A stretch of DNA of 64,000 nt from Flavobacteriales bacterium (GCA_020635395.1 JACJZV010000001.1:372001-436000); one strand, 5' to 3'. Shown: positions 36,727-46,297, numbered from the stretch's first letter. Notes: a model not told the origin generated them from the letters alone. Translations and numbers: made by a program.

Positions 36727-39573
36727 TTAAAAATAATCCGATACTTTTTTGCCAAATCGTTTGTAAAACTCCGTGTTAAAATAATGCGGATTGGAATAGC
36801 CCACGGCATTGCTTATTTCTTTGAGTGTGCTGTATTTTTGAGTTTGAACCAGTTTTTGAGCTATGTTCAATCGGATTTCTTTGATGTAATCGGAGCATGA
36901 AATGCCAATGGTTTTAAGCAGTTTTCTGTCCAATGTTTTTTCGGTAGTAAAGGTAAGGTCGGCAATTAACGTTCGGCTCAAATTTCGGTCGTCTATTTTT
37001 TTGGTAATTGTTTCTTTGATATTTAGCAACCATTCAGGTTCTATGTTTTCTTCGACAATTTCTTCTGTTGAATTGCTGTTATGCAATTTGCGGTTTTCTA
37101 AGTTAGTGAGAATATTGCTTATTCGAGCCAATAGCTCCCGAGCATAAAAAGGCTTGTTCAAATAATCGTCCACACCCATTTGAAGGGCTTCCAATTTGTT
37201 TTCATTGTCGGCCAATGAGGTGAGCATAATTACGGGAATATTTTTATATCGTTCGTCCGATTTTATCTGTTTTACCAGTTCAAACCCATTCATTTGGGGC
37301 ATCATTACATCGCTGGTAATCAAATCGATACGTTCACTTTGCAACAATTGCAACGCGTCATTACCGTTGGCCGCTTCCAATATTTTAAACTTGGTTTGCA
37401 GTGTGGATTTTATAAATTGTCGTATTTCAACATTGTCTTCCACCACCATAACGGTGTATTTGTAATCGTCTATTTTAGATGACCACTCAACCAATGATTC
37501 GTTCTCAAAATTGGTGGGTAATTCATAGTCAACCGCTTCTTTTTCAACTTGTTCTATGTATTTTTCGGCGGTAAATGTGCAGTCAAAAGTTGCTCCACCT
37601 TCTATATTGGTTCGCACTTTTATATCACCACCAAGTAGTTTGGCCAATCCTTGACTAAGTGGCAAACCAATTCCACTTCCTCCTTTTATTTTGCCTTCTT
37701 CGGTTTGTGCAAACCGCTCAAAAATTTTGTCCACTTCGGTTTCGTTAATGCCTTTCCCCTGATCGGATATTTCAACGTGATACGTATTGTTTTCGTTAAA
37801 CAGATGCACCTGAATCACCCCTTTTTCGGGCGAATGTTTGAGTGCATTGTCGATTAAATTGATGATAATTTTTTCAATTTTCAATAGGTCGGTAAAAAGG
37901 GTTAAATCCTTACCCAAAGCGGTGTTTAGCACTATTCGAACTTCTTTTTTTTGTGCCAACGATTCAAAACTTTGTACGATTTCTTGCACAAGCTGAATCA
38001 ATTTAACAGGCACCAAGCTCACGTCCATTTTGCCTTCCTCCAATTTGCTTAAATCCAGTATTTCATTGACCCTTATTTTTAACTTTTCGGCATTTTTTAG
38101 GCTTAAATTTAAAAGAGCTTTGGCCGATTCAGTCAAATTGTTTTTTTCGTCATGCAACACATTTTCAATAGGACCCACCATCAAGCTGAGCGGAGTTCTT
38201 AGTTCGTGATTAATGTTGGTAAAAAACTCGGTTTTGGCGATATCCAATTCTTTCAGAGATTTGGCATTATTTTCAGCTCCTAATTTTTCGTAGGCCATTT
38301 CTTCTTTTTGTCTATTTAAAAGTATATACCTGTAAATTATGGACAAACTAATTGCTATAACAATGGAAAAACCTATTACAGCTCTGAGTATTCCTTGATG
38401 AGTTTGGTCCGTGTTTTGTGAAATGTTCACCATAATAAGACCTGCAAGCATCACAAAACTCAAAACAAAAACACCGCCACTCATATATTTAACCAGAGGT
38501 TTGCCCTTTATAAGAAGATATCCAGCCATTACGAGTAATGGCACAAAACCCAAACCTAAAAATATATGTGCATTATTGCTCCAAATACTCCACTTAATAT
38601 TGGCCAAACGCAACCAAGTGTTTACAATGGCAAATCCCAACATATAGGACATACAGTATTTGATGTATTTATTAATTCTTTTATGTGCGTTAAATGTTGT
38701 TATCGTGGTTGACCAAATTTGCAACAGCGATATATAAAAACCAATAGATACAAGGGAAAAAAAGAATATAAGAAGAAGGGGATGCTCCGGGAAAACCAGC
38801 CGAAAAATACTGTTTACAAAACCTAAGTAAGCCTGGTCGGTTATAAAGGCAACCAAAAAAATGATATACCACAGATATATATTCTCCCGAAGATTGACAT
38901 AAAAAAAGAAGGAAATAATTAAAAATACAATCACTGCACCAGCAACCATGAGGATAAAAGACCTTGTTAAATTTTGTTCAGCACCCAAGTTGCCATGCTT
39001 ATTCAGCAATTTTAATTGAGGTTTTAACACAAATGATTCTCTCAATTTGAATCGAATCCACACGTCACATTTGGAATCATTAATTTTGTCTAACGACAAT
39101 ATGGTTGGGAAAAATATCTCGGGTTCGTCCCTTTTAGATGCGGGCACACTCGTTCCTGTACTGCCTAATTTTACAAGTTTATTGTCTTGTACCAAAAACA
39201 TGTCTATTTTATCAAAAGTAATTCCCCAAGGCATGCCGTTCCCGTTTCGGTAGAGACCTAAAACCTTATGGTTTATGTCATCATTATTTTGAAATTGGAT
39301 TTTAAACCAATAGTTGGTATGGGCATCGTATGCGAAACTGCCTTTTTTTGAAAGTTCAATATATTGAGCATCAGCAAATTGATGACCAATTAAATGTTGC
39401 TCGGTCAATGGAACATTTCCTTCTTTTAGCACCCATTTTAATGCGGGCAAATATTGGTTTTCAGGATAATTTGCATCTATTATTAATGACGGTTCAATGG
39501 GTTGAGTTTCACATGTTCCGCCAAAAGGAAACAAAACTATGAACAAAAGGAACGACCAAATTCTACTTTTCAT
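36727..39573 (-). CDS. Hybrid two-component regulator with 7TMR-DISM sensor and AraC-type DNA-binding domain
   Basis: This is a 948-residue one-protein phosphorelay: signal segment (about 1-20), extracytoplasmic DISMED2-like beta domain (to about 185), seven transmembrane helices (about 200-400), HisKA helix with H456 (NINHELRTPLS), and an HATPase domain. A receiver with phospho-acceptor D755 (LITSDVMMPQMNG) follows, then a C-terminal AraC-type double helix-turn-helix (LKEISNAVGYSNPHYFNTEFYKRFG). ATG 39573 is preferred over the upstream in-frame 39609 because it puts the signal segment first. It is convergent with the cyclase at 36722 (four bases apart) and divergent from a T9SS gene across a 435-bp gap with repeated operator-like sites. 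Confidence 0.93.
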   Translation of the reverse strand: MKSRIWSFLLFIVLFPFGGTCETQPIEPSLIIDANYPENQYLPALKWVLKEGNVPLTEQHLIGHQFADAQYIELSKKGSFAYDAHTNYWFKIQFQNNDDINHKVLGLYRNGNGMPWGITFDKIDMFLVQDNKLVKLGSTGTSVPASKRDEPEIFFPTILSLDKINDSKCDVWIRFKLRESFVLKPQLKLLNKHGNLGAEQNLTRSFILMVAGAVIVFLIISFFFYVNLRENIYLWYIIFLVAFITDQAYLGFVNSIFRLVFPEHPLLLIFFFSLVSIGFYISLLQIWSTTITTFNAHKRINKYIKYCMSYMLGFAIVNTWLRLANIKWSIWSNNAHIFLGLGFVPLLVMAGYLLIKGKPLVKYMSGGVFVLSFVMLAGLIMVNISQNTDQTHQGILRAVIGFSIVIAISLSIIYRYILLNRQKEEMAYEKLGAENNAKSLKELDIAKTEFFTNINHELRTPLSLMVGPIENVLHDEKNNLTESAKALLNLSLKNAEKLKIRVNEILDLSKLEEGKMDVSLVPVKLIQLVQEIVQSFESLAQKKEVRIVLNTALGKDLTLFTDLLKIEKIIINLIDNALKHSPEKGVIQVHLFNENNTYHVEISDQGKGINETEVDKIFERFAQTEEGKIKGGSGIGLPLSQGLAKLLGGDIKVRTNIEGGATFDCTFTAEKYIEQVEKEAVDYELPTNFENESLVEWSSKIDDYKYTVMVVEDNVEIRQFIKSTLQTKFKILEAANGNDALQLLQSERIDLITSDVMMPQMNGFELVKQIKSDERYKNIPVIMLTSLADNENKLEALQMGVDDYLNKPFYARELLARISNILTNLENRKLHNSNSTEEIVEENIEPEWLLNIKETITKKIDDRNLSRTLIADLTFTTEKTLDRKLLKTIGISCSDYIKEIRLNIAQKLVQTQKYSTLKEISNAVGYSNPHYFNTEFYKRFGKKVSDYF

Positions 39574-39744
39574 GTCTATTTTATGGGTTTTATCATACAA
39601 GCATACCAATTTAGCTCACAGAATACTAATAAAATTGATGTCGATGGACATTTTAACATATAACTACTACTACCAAAATGATTGAATTTTGTATAAACAC
39701 AAAAGAAAACAATTTTTTTCCAAATCGGTGCAGTTTACCCCAAG

Positions 39745-39966
39745 TTGTCCAATTATTGAGTGGTTTTGTCCAACTTTTGAGTGTTTCAAGGTAAAAACTT
39801 TTTATCAAAATAATATTGTTAAACCTCTATTTTTCAATACTTTAAACATTTTATACCACACACTTTTTTCCTTTTTTGGAACAGAAAAATTTAATTGTCT
39901 AAAAAAATTAATCAACCCATATTTTGTCGCATTTCTGAGCTTTTTTGTCCAATCTACCTTTTGAAC
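39745..39966 (+). promoter_or_regulatory. Two pairs of 21-bp-spaced direct repeats (candidate operators)
   Basis: Four related units begin at 39745, 39766, 39924 and 39945. They are TTGTCCAATTATTGAG, TTGTCCAACTTTTGAG, TTGTCGCATTTCTGAG and TTGTCCAATCTACCTTTTGA. Within each pair the spacing is exactly 21 bases (two helical turns), and the pairs are 179 bases apart. They sit between the hybrid regulator with an AraC-type domain and the T9SS gene at 40009. The proximal pair is 43-85 bases before that ATG. AraC-type proteins bind direct repeats with this spacing, so these are probable operators. The rest of the 39574-40008 gap shows T-rich sequence only. Confidence 0.6.
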
Positions 39967-40008
39967 GCCCCATAGGTTTGCAGTATCAAATTTTTAAAAA
40001 AGTCAATT

Positions 40009-41109
40009 ATGTTAAGTAGTAGTTTAAAAGTAGTGGTTACAAATATTTCAGATAATATTAACCAGTCGATTGCAAGTTCAATTCAAGTTTCAAAAGTATT
40101 AGCAGCAGCTCTTGTGCTTGTGTGTGTATCATTTAGTAGCAAAGCTACCGTATATACCTCGGTAGGAACGGGAACAAGTTCAACTCCTTTAAAATGGAAA
40201 GACTCCACCTCATGGACAACCAGAAGCAATGCCGGAAGCAACATTTACATTATCTCGGCCAACGACACCGTGGATGTTGATGTAAATACCGCAGCCAGCA
40301 TTTTGGTAGATACGGTTTACGTGTATGGGCATTTGTATTTAAACAAGGTAATAAATATGGCTCCTACCGGAATAATTTATGTGCTCAACGGAGGTTCAGT
40401 TATAACCGATGCATCTGCCGGAAAAATAAGTTTTGGCTCAGGTGCAAGCTGTCACATTGGTGGTGGATACGAAGTATTTGGCCCAAACGAAACAGTTACA
40501 ACCATTAATTGCACCAGTCCATCTCATTGGAAATATGCCACAATACCTCTACCAGTAGAGCTTATTCGTTTTAACGCCACCGTAAAACAAAACCAATTTA
40601 TATTGTTGGAATGGTCAACTGCATCAGAAACCAATAACAGCCATTTTGAGGTAGAACGTAGCTTGGACGGACAAAATTTTGAAGCCATTGGAAACGTGCA
40701 AGGTAACGGAACCAGCTCAACCATTTTAAATTATAGTTACACTGATTTAAATGCATTTGGAAACAGCAACATTGCCTATTACCGCATCAAACAAGTGGAT
40801 TATGACGGCAACTTTGAATATTTCGATGCCATTAAAATCGATTTGTCTGAAATGAACGGAACGCTTTCAAACCAAGTATCAATGTACCCAAATCCATTTA
40901 CCGATAATGTAAACATATCGATAAAATCGGACAGCGAATACGATGCAACGCTTACAATTACCAACAGTTTTGGACAAGAGGTAAAAGTGATAAACCTTGG
41001 ATATGGCGACAACCAAATTCAAACCAGCGACCTCGCATCTGGTGTATATTATTTTACCCTAAACACGGGCATTTCTTCCAATGTATTTACCTTATTTAAA
41101 GCCAATTAG
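40009..41109 (+). CDS. T9SS-secreted protein with C-terminal sorting domain
   Basis: This is a 366-residue exported protein. The N-terminal signal is unusually long (hydrophobic helix at about 33-48, processed near SSKAT). The middle region (about 50-180) has repeats of short strands and asparagine/glycine turns like a parallel beta-helix (TVYVYGHLYL, GIIYVLNGGSVI). Residues about 184-260 are the LPVELIRFNA module that often precedes T9SS tails, and the last roughly 75 residues form a type A sorting domain (SMYPNPFTDNV to LASGVYYF). It is probably regulated by the divergent hybrid kinase through the repeats upstream, and followed by an intrinsic terminator. Confidence 0.83.
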   Translation: MLSSSLKVVVTNISDNINQSIASSIQVSKVLAAALVLVCVSFSSKATVYTSVGTGTSSTPLKWKDSTSWTTRSNAGSNIYIISANDTVDVDVNTAASILVDTVYVYGHLYLNKVINMAPTGIIYVLNGGSVITDASAGKISFGSGASCHIGGGYEVFGPNETVTTINCTSPSHWKYATIPLPVELIRFNATVKQNQFILLEWSTASETNNSHFEVERSLDGQNFEAIGNVQGNGTSSTILNYSYTDLNAFGNSNIAYYRIKQVDYDGNFEYFDAIKIDLSEMNGTLSNQVSMYPNPFTDNVNISIKSDSEYDATLTITNSFGQEVKVINLGYGDNQIQTSDLASGVYYFTLNTGISSNVFTLFKAN

Positions 41110-41227
41110 TATAGATATAAGATTTACGTTTAATTATAGGCAATAGAATAAATATACTCTACAATGATGATTAATCAGCTCTGTTTCAAAAAAAAAATGG
41201 TAGCATAATGAAATGGAGAAATGATGA

Positions 41228-41253
41228 AAGTGGGCAGCAATGCCCACTTTTTT
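41228..41253 (+). terminator. Intrinsic terminator after the T9SS gene
   Basis: Stem AGTGGGCA/TGCCCACT (8 bp, loop GCAA) is followed directly by TTTTTT. It lies about 120 bases beyond the stop at 41109 and before the next gene at 41389. Reading on the plus strand it ends the T9SS transcript. Confidence 0.8.
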
Positions 41254-41388
41254 ATTCTGAGTTTTAATAAAGATGAATGACATATTAAAAGGAATTGGCA
41301 TGAATACGGCAACATATCCCATCATTTTAAACATTTCTGCAAAATGTATTTGATATTTAAGAAATCAATCACTTGTTTTGAACATCAC

Positions 41389-42780
41389 ATGAAAATCAAA
41401 AGCCTGATTTCCTCTTTTATCGTTCGGTCTGCTATCAGATTTGGGTTTGTGTTCATTTTTTGCTTTTCAACTATGGCAAAGGCAGAATCGATAGAGCAGC
41501 TGGAAGGTTTGCTATCTCAGGCCACCAACAAAAAGGACAAGGTAATAGCTAGTTTGTTGCTGGGCGATTGGTATAAAAATCAAGACAAGACACGGAAAAG
41601 TTTAGAATACTATCTATTGGCCGAAGAAAATTTAAGCGGCAACAACATAGATTTGTCTGTGCATCTTGAGGTGTATCAAAAATTGTTAGACACCTACAAA
41701 ATTTTACACAAACAGCCCAAGGTAGAAGACTATGCGGCCAAAATTGACAAACTGAAGCTGCAACTATCTAATCAAGATTTGGAAAAGAATAAAAACAAGT
41801 TAGAACAATCAAGAGCAGAACTTAGTAAGCAAGAATTGGTCATAGACCATCTGATGCAAGATAAAGAGGTGCATTTGGACTCGATTATAAAACTGGGTTT
41901 TGAATCAAACTTGTTAAAAGAACGGTTGTTTCTCGACTCATTGCTGCTTTTTGAAAAAGAGCAACGATTGCAAAATGAAGTGAAATTGCACGAAATTACT
42001 TCGCAAAAAAACAAACAACTAACCTATGGATTAACCGCAATAGCCACGCTTGTTTTAATACTTTTGGCCGCATTTTATGGAATTAGTAAGCGAAACAAGG
42101 TTATTGCGTCGCAAAAGCAGGAATCAGAACGGTTGCTGCTCAATATTTTGCCAAAAAGTATTGCCGAAGAGTTAAAAACAATGGGTAGTGTGAAACCCAA
42201 AAAGCATAAAAATTGCACTATTATGTTCACTGATTTTGTTGATTTTACCAAAATTTCTGAAAAATTAAATCAGTCGGAACTACTTGATTTAATAAACGAA
42301 TATTTTACCGAGATTGACAATATTTTACTAAAGCACAACATTGAGAAAATAAAAACCATTGGCGATGCCTATCTTGCCGTTAGCGGTTTGGATGATAAGG
42401 ATACCTCCGACAGCATTTACGACATGATTTATGCTTCTCAGGATATTTTGCAAATTATTGAACAAAAAAAGGAGGAGAAAATTAAAGCCGGATTGGCATA
42501 TTTCGACATCCGAATAGGCATTCATACAGGTATGGTATTGTCGGGTGTGGTGGGTAAAGTGAAATATGCCTACGATGTGTGGGGGCATTGCGTGAATATA
42601 GCCGCCCGAATAGAAAAAGCATGCAATCCAAATTCGGTTACCGTATCAAAAGAAGTGGCAATAAAAACCAATAATAAATTTAGGTTTGACAGCCCCAAAA
42701 CGGTTACAATCAAAAATACAGAAGGGTTGGAGTGTTATCAACTTTTGGGCGAAAAAGAAAATCACCAAACCCATACGTAG
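41389..42780 (+). CDS. Class III adenylate cyclase with membrane anchor and coiled coil
   Basis: With ATG 41389 the protein has 463 residues: signal-like segment (about 8-33), an extracytoplasmic helical region with TPR-like turns (about 35-110), a coiled coil rich in Lys/Glu/Gln (about 115-205), one transmembrane helix (about 212-232), and a cyclase domain (about 265-460). Metal D282 (MFTDFVDF), IKTIGDAYL, YDVWG and VNIAARIE are present. WGHCVN replaces WGDTVN of the other two cyclases, so this one is divergent, but the Lys and Asp typical of ATP selection remain. An in-frame ATG at 41344 would add 15 residues before the signal. Confidence 0.87.
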   Translation: MKIKSLISSFIVRSAIRFGFVFIFCFSTMAKAESIEQLEGLLSQATNKKDKVIASLLLGDWYKNQDKTRKSLEYYLLAEENLSGNNIDLSVHLEVYQKLLDTYKILHKQPKVEDYAAKIDKLKLQLSNQDLEKNKNKLEQSRAELSKQELVIDHLMQDKEVHLDSIIKLGFESNLLKERLFLDSLLLFEKEQRLQNEVKLHEITSQKNKQLTYGLTAIATLVLILLAAFYGISKRNKVIASQKQESERLLLNILPKSIAEELKTMGSVKPKKHKNCTIMFTDFVDFTKISEKLNQSELLDLINEYFTEIDNILLKHNIEKIKTIGDAYLAVSGLDDKDTSDSIYDMIYASQDILQIIEQKKEEKIKAGLAYFDIRIGIHTGMVLSGVVGKVKYAYDVWGHCVNIAARIEKACNPNSVTVSKEVAIKTNNKFRFDSPKTVTIKNTEGLECYQLLGEKENHQTHT

Positions 42781-42824
42781 AGCAGGTTTGGCTTAATCTT
42801 AAAACTGGGTAAAAATCAATAAAT

Positions 42825-44579
42825 TTAGGGCAATTCCAGCAATTCGGGTAAACTTTCGTTTTGCAGCACATGTTTCATTTCGTCATAGCCTATTTTTAGA
42901 ATCTGATTCATCGATTTCCAATCCAACAGCCCATGTTTTATTTCCGGATTAATATAAATATCAGAGAGTTCTTGCATTTGTTGCTGTTTGTTGTTGCTAC
43001 CCAACGTAATGGATTGCATGATTACCGATATGACCGATGGAACATATTTTTTATCGATACCCAAAAGTCGTTTAAAATATTGTTGGTTATTCAAATGGTA
43101 AATCTCTTTTATTTTCCGAATCTTAGCTTTGTTCAAATCAATGGTAATATTATAACCTTGAAAATAATTTCGCATAATATCTACCGGAACATTGTGCATT
43201 ATTCCGCCATCAACCAAAAGTTCTTCATGCACCAATTTGGGCGGCAACACACCCGGAATGGATGCACTGGCAGCAATGGATGTATCCATATTGCCTGCTA
43301 AAAATACCTCAATATTTTGAGTAGATAGGTTTGAGGCCACACAAAAAAAGTTCTTCCAAGTATTTTCGATTTTTATGTTAAAATGTTTTTTGCATAATTT
43401 TTCCATTTTATTTCCTCTCACCAAAGAGACAAATGGAAATGTATAATCACTTAGTGGGTTTGATTGGCTAATGTCTGCACGCACTTTATCTTCAATTTCG
43501 GCATACGTCCAATCTTGCGATACGGCACCGGCTATGATGGCTCCAAAACTTGTTCCACCCACAATGTCAATTGGTATATTTGCCTCGTTAAGGGCTTTAA
43601 GAACGCCCAAATGTGCAAATCCTTTGGCTCCACCACCACCCAAAATTAGACATATTGGTTTTCCGGCAATAATTCTGGCTATTCTGTCTAAATGCAGTTG
43701 GTTTGTTGTTTGGCATTTGAAAATTTTTTCGGCTCCAAAATGGGGTAGCCATTGTTCCACATTTGTTGGAGATTCGTTTTCGTTGTAGGTTAGCACTAAA
43801 AAATTATTGTCGGTTGCCGCAGAGGTGTTTAACAACTCAAAACGGACTGTATCGTCTTCTTTTCCAACATAATAAGCATGGTCGCAGTTGTTCATAATCC
43901 AATTGTTCCATTGCTCATTTTGCGTAGAAAGCATAAAAATAAAGTCGCATTTTTGCTCCAAATGATACAGTTGCAGCTCGCTTTTTGTGGCACTGTTGTT
44001 TTCAAAATAGGAGCTGTTAAACCGGCCAATCCTAAATTTTGAAGACCAATATTGAATAAAATATTCCTTAATGTCGGCATGTAAATTTCCTCCAATATCC
44101 ATGAGGGCTATTACCTTGCAGAAATTCGCTTTTTCATGTAGGTTTTTGTTTTTTTTGTTTAATCTGTCAATAATGGTGTTTGATAGTTGAATAATAACAT
44201 CTGGATGTTGGGCATATAAATTCTTGAAGTTGTTTTCAGATATCTTAATCAAGGTGCTATCGCGGGCAGCACGTATAGAGGCAGTTCTTAAACCCTTTTG
44301 TAGCAAGGCCGTTTCTCCAACGCATTCACCAATGTTGATGTGGGCAATAGGTTTTTCTGAGGATGAGACGATTACGTGAAGTTTGCCGCTTATCAGAACA
44401 TACATGTCATCGGCCGGGTCGTTTTCATGAAACAAATATTCTGTTTTGTGCAATTTTACGACCGATAGTTGATGGATGAAATTACCGATATTCTGGCCAA
44501 AATAATTGCTCAAACATTTTTCAATATGGTCTAAGTCGTTTTGTTCAAAAAAAATATTACCTAAATTTAATTTTTCCAT
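42825..44579 (-). CDS. Patatin-like phospholipase with N-terminal cyclic nucleotide-binding domain
   Basis: This is a 584-residue protein similar to neuropathy-target-esterase-like bacterial proteins. Residues about 10-140 are a cAMP/cGMP-binding domain with phosphate-binding cassette GECVGETALL and R98. A linker domain (about 150-300) precedes the patatin domain (about 305-480) with oxyanion loop GGGGAKGFAHLG (about 312-323), catalytic Ser344 in GTSFG, and Asp457 in DGGIMHN. A roughly 100-residue C-terminal tail follows. It should hydrolyse membrane phospholipids when a cyclic nucleotide binds. It lies downstream of an HD hydrolase and a YitT-like gene and next to an adenylate cyclase, a fit with cAMP control that is inferred. 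Confidence 0.9.
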   Translation of the reverse strand: MEKLNLGNIFFEQNDLDHIEKCLSNYFGQNIGNFIHQLSVVKLHKTEYLFHENDPADDMYVLISGKLHVIVSSSEKPIAHINIGECVGETALLQKGLRTASIRAARDSTLIKISENNFKNLYAQHPDVIIQLSNTIIDRLNKKNKNLHEKANFCKVIALMDIGGNLHADIKEYFIQYWSSKFRIGRFNSSYFENNSATKSELQLYHLEQKCDFIFMLSTQNEQWNNWIMNNCDHAYYVGKEDDTVRFELLNTSAATDNNFLVLTYNENESPTNVEQWLPHFGAEKIFKCQTTNQLHLDRIARIIAGKPICLILGGGGAKGFAHLGVLKALNEANIPIDIVGGTSFGAIIAGAVSQDWTYAEIEDKVRADISQSNPLSDYTFPFVSLVRGNKMEKLCKKHFNIKIENTWKNFFCVASNLSTQNIEVFLAGNMDTSIAASASIPGVLPPKLVHEELLVDGGIMHNVPVDIMRNYFQGYNITIDLNKAKIRKIKEIYHLNNQQYFKRLLGIDKKYVPSVISVIMQSITLGSNNKQQQMQELSDIYINPEIKHGLLDWKSMNQILKIGYDEMKHVLQNESLPELLELP

Positions 44580-44602
44580 AACAGTATGGCTGTTTTACAA
44601 TT

Positions 44603-45187
44603 TTATACCCCGTATTTTTTCTTTAATTTTAGAAGATGTCTTAACTTCAAAGCTTCATAATGCTCAATGCAAAAGCGGGTATGATAATGATGCTTGCCAA
44701 TAAAATCTATCTGTATCATATCCCATTCTTCTATTAATAATTTGTTGTTAAAGTGGTTCATTTCTTTAAAAAGAAGTGCAGATTGATTGATGAATTGTGG
44801 TGTTCCGAGGTATGAAAGATCGGCATCAGCCACAATTGTATCCAGCCTATTTTGAGGCGATTGGGGTATTTTGGTGGCCATAATCATGGAGCAAATTTGA
44901 TCAATTTCAGAAGTCGTAATTCCAAAATTAGGCAGTTCCTTTTTAACTAATTGACAGCCTATTTCTTCGTGATTTTGTCTTTGCACAGTGTGGCCGATGT
45001 CGTGTGTAAGTGCGGCAATTTTTACCAGTTTAAGCGTTCGGCCAGTTACGTTCTCACTTTTTGCTATCAGGGCAGCTTTGTTTATCACGTACTCAACATG
45101 CCAAATGTTGTGATAAAATAGCCATTTCGGAAAATTCTTCCTTTGATACTCAATGAAGTGTCGATATATTTTACTATTCCTATTCAT
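44603..45187 (-). CDS. HD-domain phosphohydrolase
   Basis: This is a 194-residue soluble protein with the HD-superfamily metal-binding set: YHNIWH (H26/H30), the doublet H62-D63 in LTHDIGHT, NHEEIG (His 73), and D121/D123 in VADADLSYLG. HD proteins cleave phosphomonoester or phosphodiester bonds, including those of cyclic nucleotides; the substrate cannot be told here. The gap to the upstream YitT-like gene is 9 bases and to the downstream cNMP-patatin gene 23 bases, so the three are probably one transcript. A link to cyclic-nucleotide breakdown is a hypothesis from this context. Confidence 0.87.
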   Translation of the reverse strand: MNRNSKIYRHFIEYQRKNFPKWLFYHNIWHVEYVINKAALIAKSENVTGRTLKLVKIAALTHDIGHTVQRQNHEEIGCQLVKKELPNFGITTSEIDQICSMIMATKIPQSPQNRLDTIVADADLSYLGTPQFINQSALLFKEMNHFNNKLLIEEWDMIQIDFIGKHHYHTRFCIEHYEALKLRHLLKLKKKYGV

Positions 45188-45196
45188 TTTGTCGCT

Positions 45197-46081
45197 TTAA
45201 TGATGGGCTTTGCGTTTTACCTCGCCACCTCTCACTTCTTTAATGGTTTGTAAAAAAATAAAAGCATGGGGGTCTATTTCAAATACTGCATCCTGAATTT
45301 TTCGGGTTTCCAGTCGGCTCACAACCGTTACAATTATATCGCAATCATCCTTTATATGAAAGCTGGACGGCAGATAGCCGCGTTCTCCTTTATACACCGA
45401 AATGGCTTTTTTGAAATCATTCACAATCACCTTTTTTATCTCTTCTTCTTTGCGACTAACAATAGAAATGGAGGTATATTCTTCAAACCCTTCCACCACA
45501 TAGTCGGCGGTTTTTATTGCCGTAAAAAAGGTAAGAATGGAATACATGGATTTGTCCCACCCAAACTCAATGCCGAGCAAAATAAACACTACCGACACCA
45601 CGGTAATCATAATTTCGTTGGTGGTAAATTTTGATTTTTTTCGGGTATAGAGTGCCAATATTTCAAGTCCGTCTATTACACCTCCGGCTCTGATAACCAA
45701 GCCAATCCCTAAACCAATAAACAAACCACCGAATATAGCTATCAACACCTTGTCGTAAGTAACTGGTTGAAATTGTACAAAATGGGTTGCGGTGGCCAAA
45801 AGAAGAACGGCTAAGAAAGCCTGAGCAGCAAAGGTTTTATTAATTTTATAATAACCAATGGCAATAAACGGGATATTGAGCAACACCAAAGGGATTGCCA
45901 AATTAATATCAAATGTTTCTGATATGAGTATCGATATGCCGTTTATTCCACCATCAATAAAATGGTTTGGAATCATAAAACCCTTAAAGGCAAACACCGC
46001 AGAAGCTACGCCAGCTAGGGTAAATAGGAGATTTTTGGGCGAAAAAACGTGTCGCCAATTAACAACATTTTTGTCGCTCAT
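45197..46081 (-). CDS. YitT family membrane protein (DUF2179 C-terminus)
   Basis: This is a 294-residue protein with about five to six transmembrane helices in the first roughly 190 residues (including the GGxIDGLEIL and FIPNHFIDGGINGISI type segments of the YitT family) and a cytoplasmic DUF2179 domain (about 205-285: SIVSRKEEEIKKVI, DPHAFIFLQTIKEVRGG). DUF2179 is a small ferredoxin-like domain proposed to bind nucleotides or small ligands. It is first gene of the operon with the HD hydrolase and cNMP-patatin, suggesting that all three respond to the same signal. No biochemical function is established for the family. Confidence 0.85.
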   Translation of the reverse strand: MSDKNVVNWRHVFSPKNLLFTLAGVASAVFAFKGFMIPNHFIDGGINGISILISETFDINLAIPLVLLNIPFIAIGYYKINKTFAAQAFLAVLLLATATHFVQFQPVTYDKVLIAIFGGLFIGLGIGLVIRAGGVIDGLEILALYTRKKSKFTTNEIMITVVSVVFILLGIEFGWDKSMYSILTFFTAIKTADYVVEGFEEYTSISIVSRKEEEIKKVIVNDFKKAISVYKGERGYLPSSFHIKDDCDIIVTVVSRLETRKIQDAVFEIDPHAFIFLQTIKEVRGGEVKRKAHH

Positions 46082-46285
46082 TAGTGTTTCGTGATTTTTA
46101 GTAGTAAATACAAATTCATATAAATGTTCGACTAAAGTAGCGTATTTTTATCAAAACAATCGACTATTCAAGTGTTCTATTATTCACAGTAAAAAATAAA
46201 TGAACAGTAGTATTCAAACATCTGTCAAAATTAAACTAAAAAGTGCCGTTGGTCAAATATCAATATATGGTTTATTACAAATCAC

Positions 46286-46293
46286 TACCTTTG
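46286..46293 (+). promoter_or_regulatory. Predicted -7 box upstream of the 46298 gene
   Basis: TACCTTTG matches TAnnTTTG and ends four bases before ATG 46298, implying a nearly leaderless transcript for the operon that includes mutL. No convincing TTTG -33 box is seen. Confidence 0.45.
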
Positions 46294-46297
46294 AACT

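Noticed and set aside
39745..39966. CRISPR array or plasmid iterons
   Set aside because: Only four short, variable units in two pairs; no uniform repeat-spacer pattern, no cas genes, no rep gene.
41263..41349. Short open frame (about 25 codons) in the gap before the third cyclase
   Set aside because: No promoter box, no family resemblance and too short to support from composition alone.
42825..45187. CBASS/Pycsar-type anti-phage system
   Set aside because: A patatin effector, an HD enzyme and cyclases are present, but there is no CD-NTase, no Cap2/Cap3-type genes, and the cyclases are sensor-linked membrane proteins; the patatin has an NTE-like cNMP domain. Defence is not supported.
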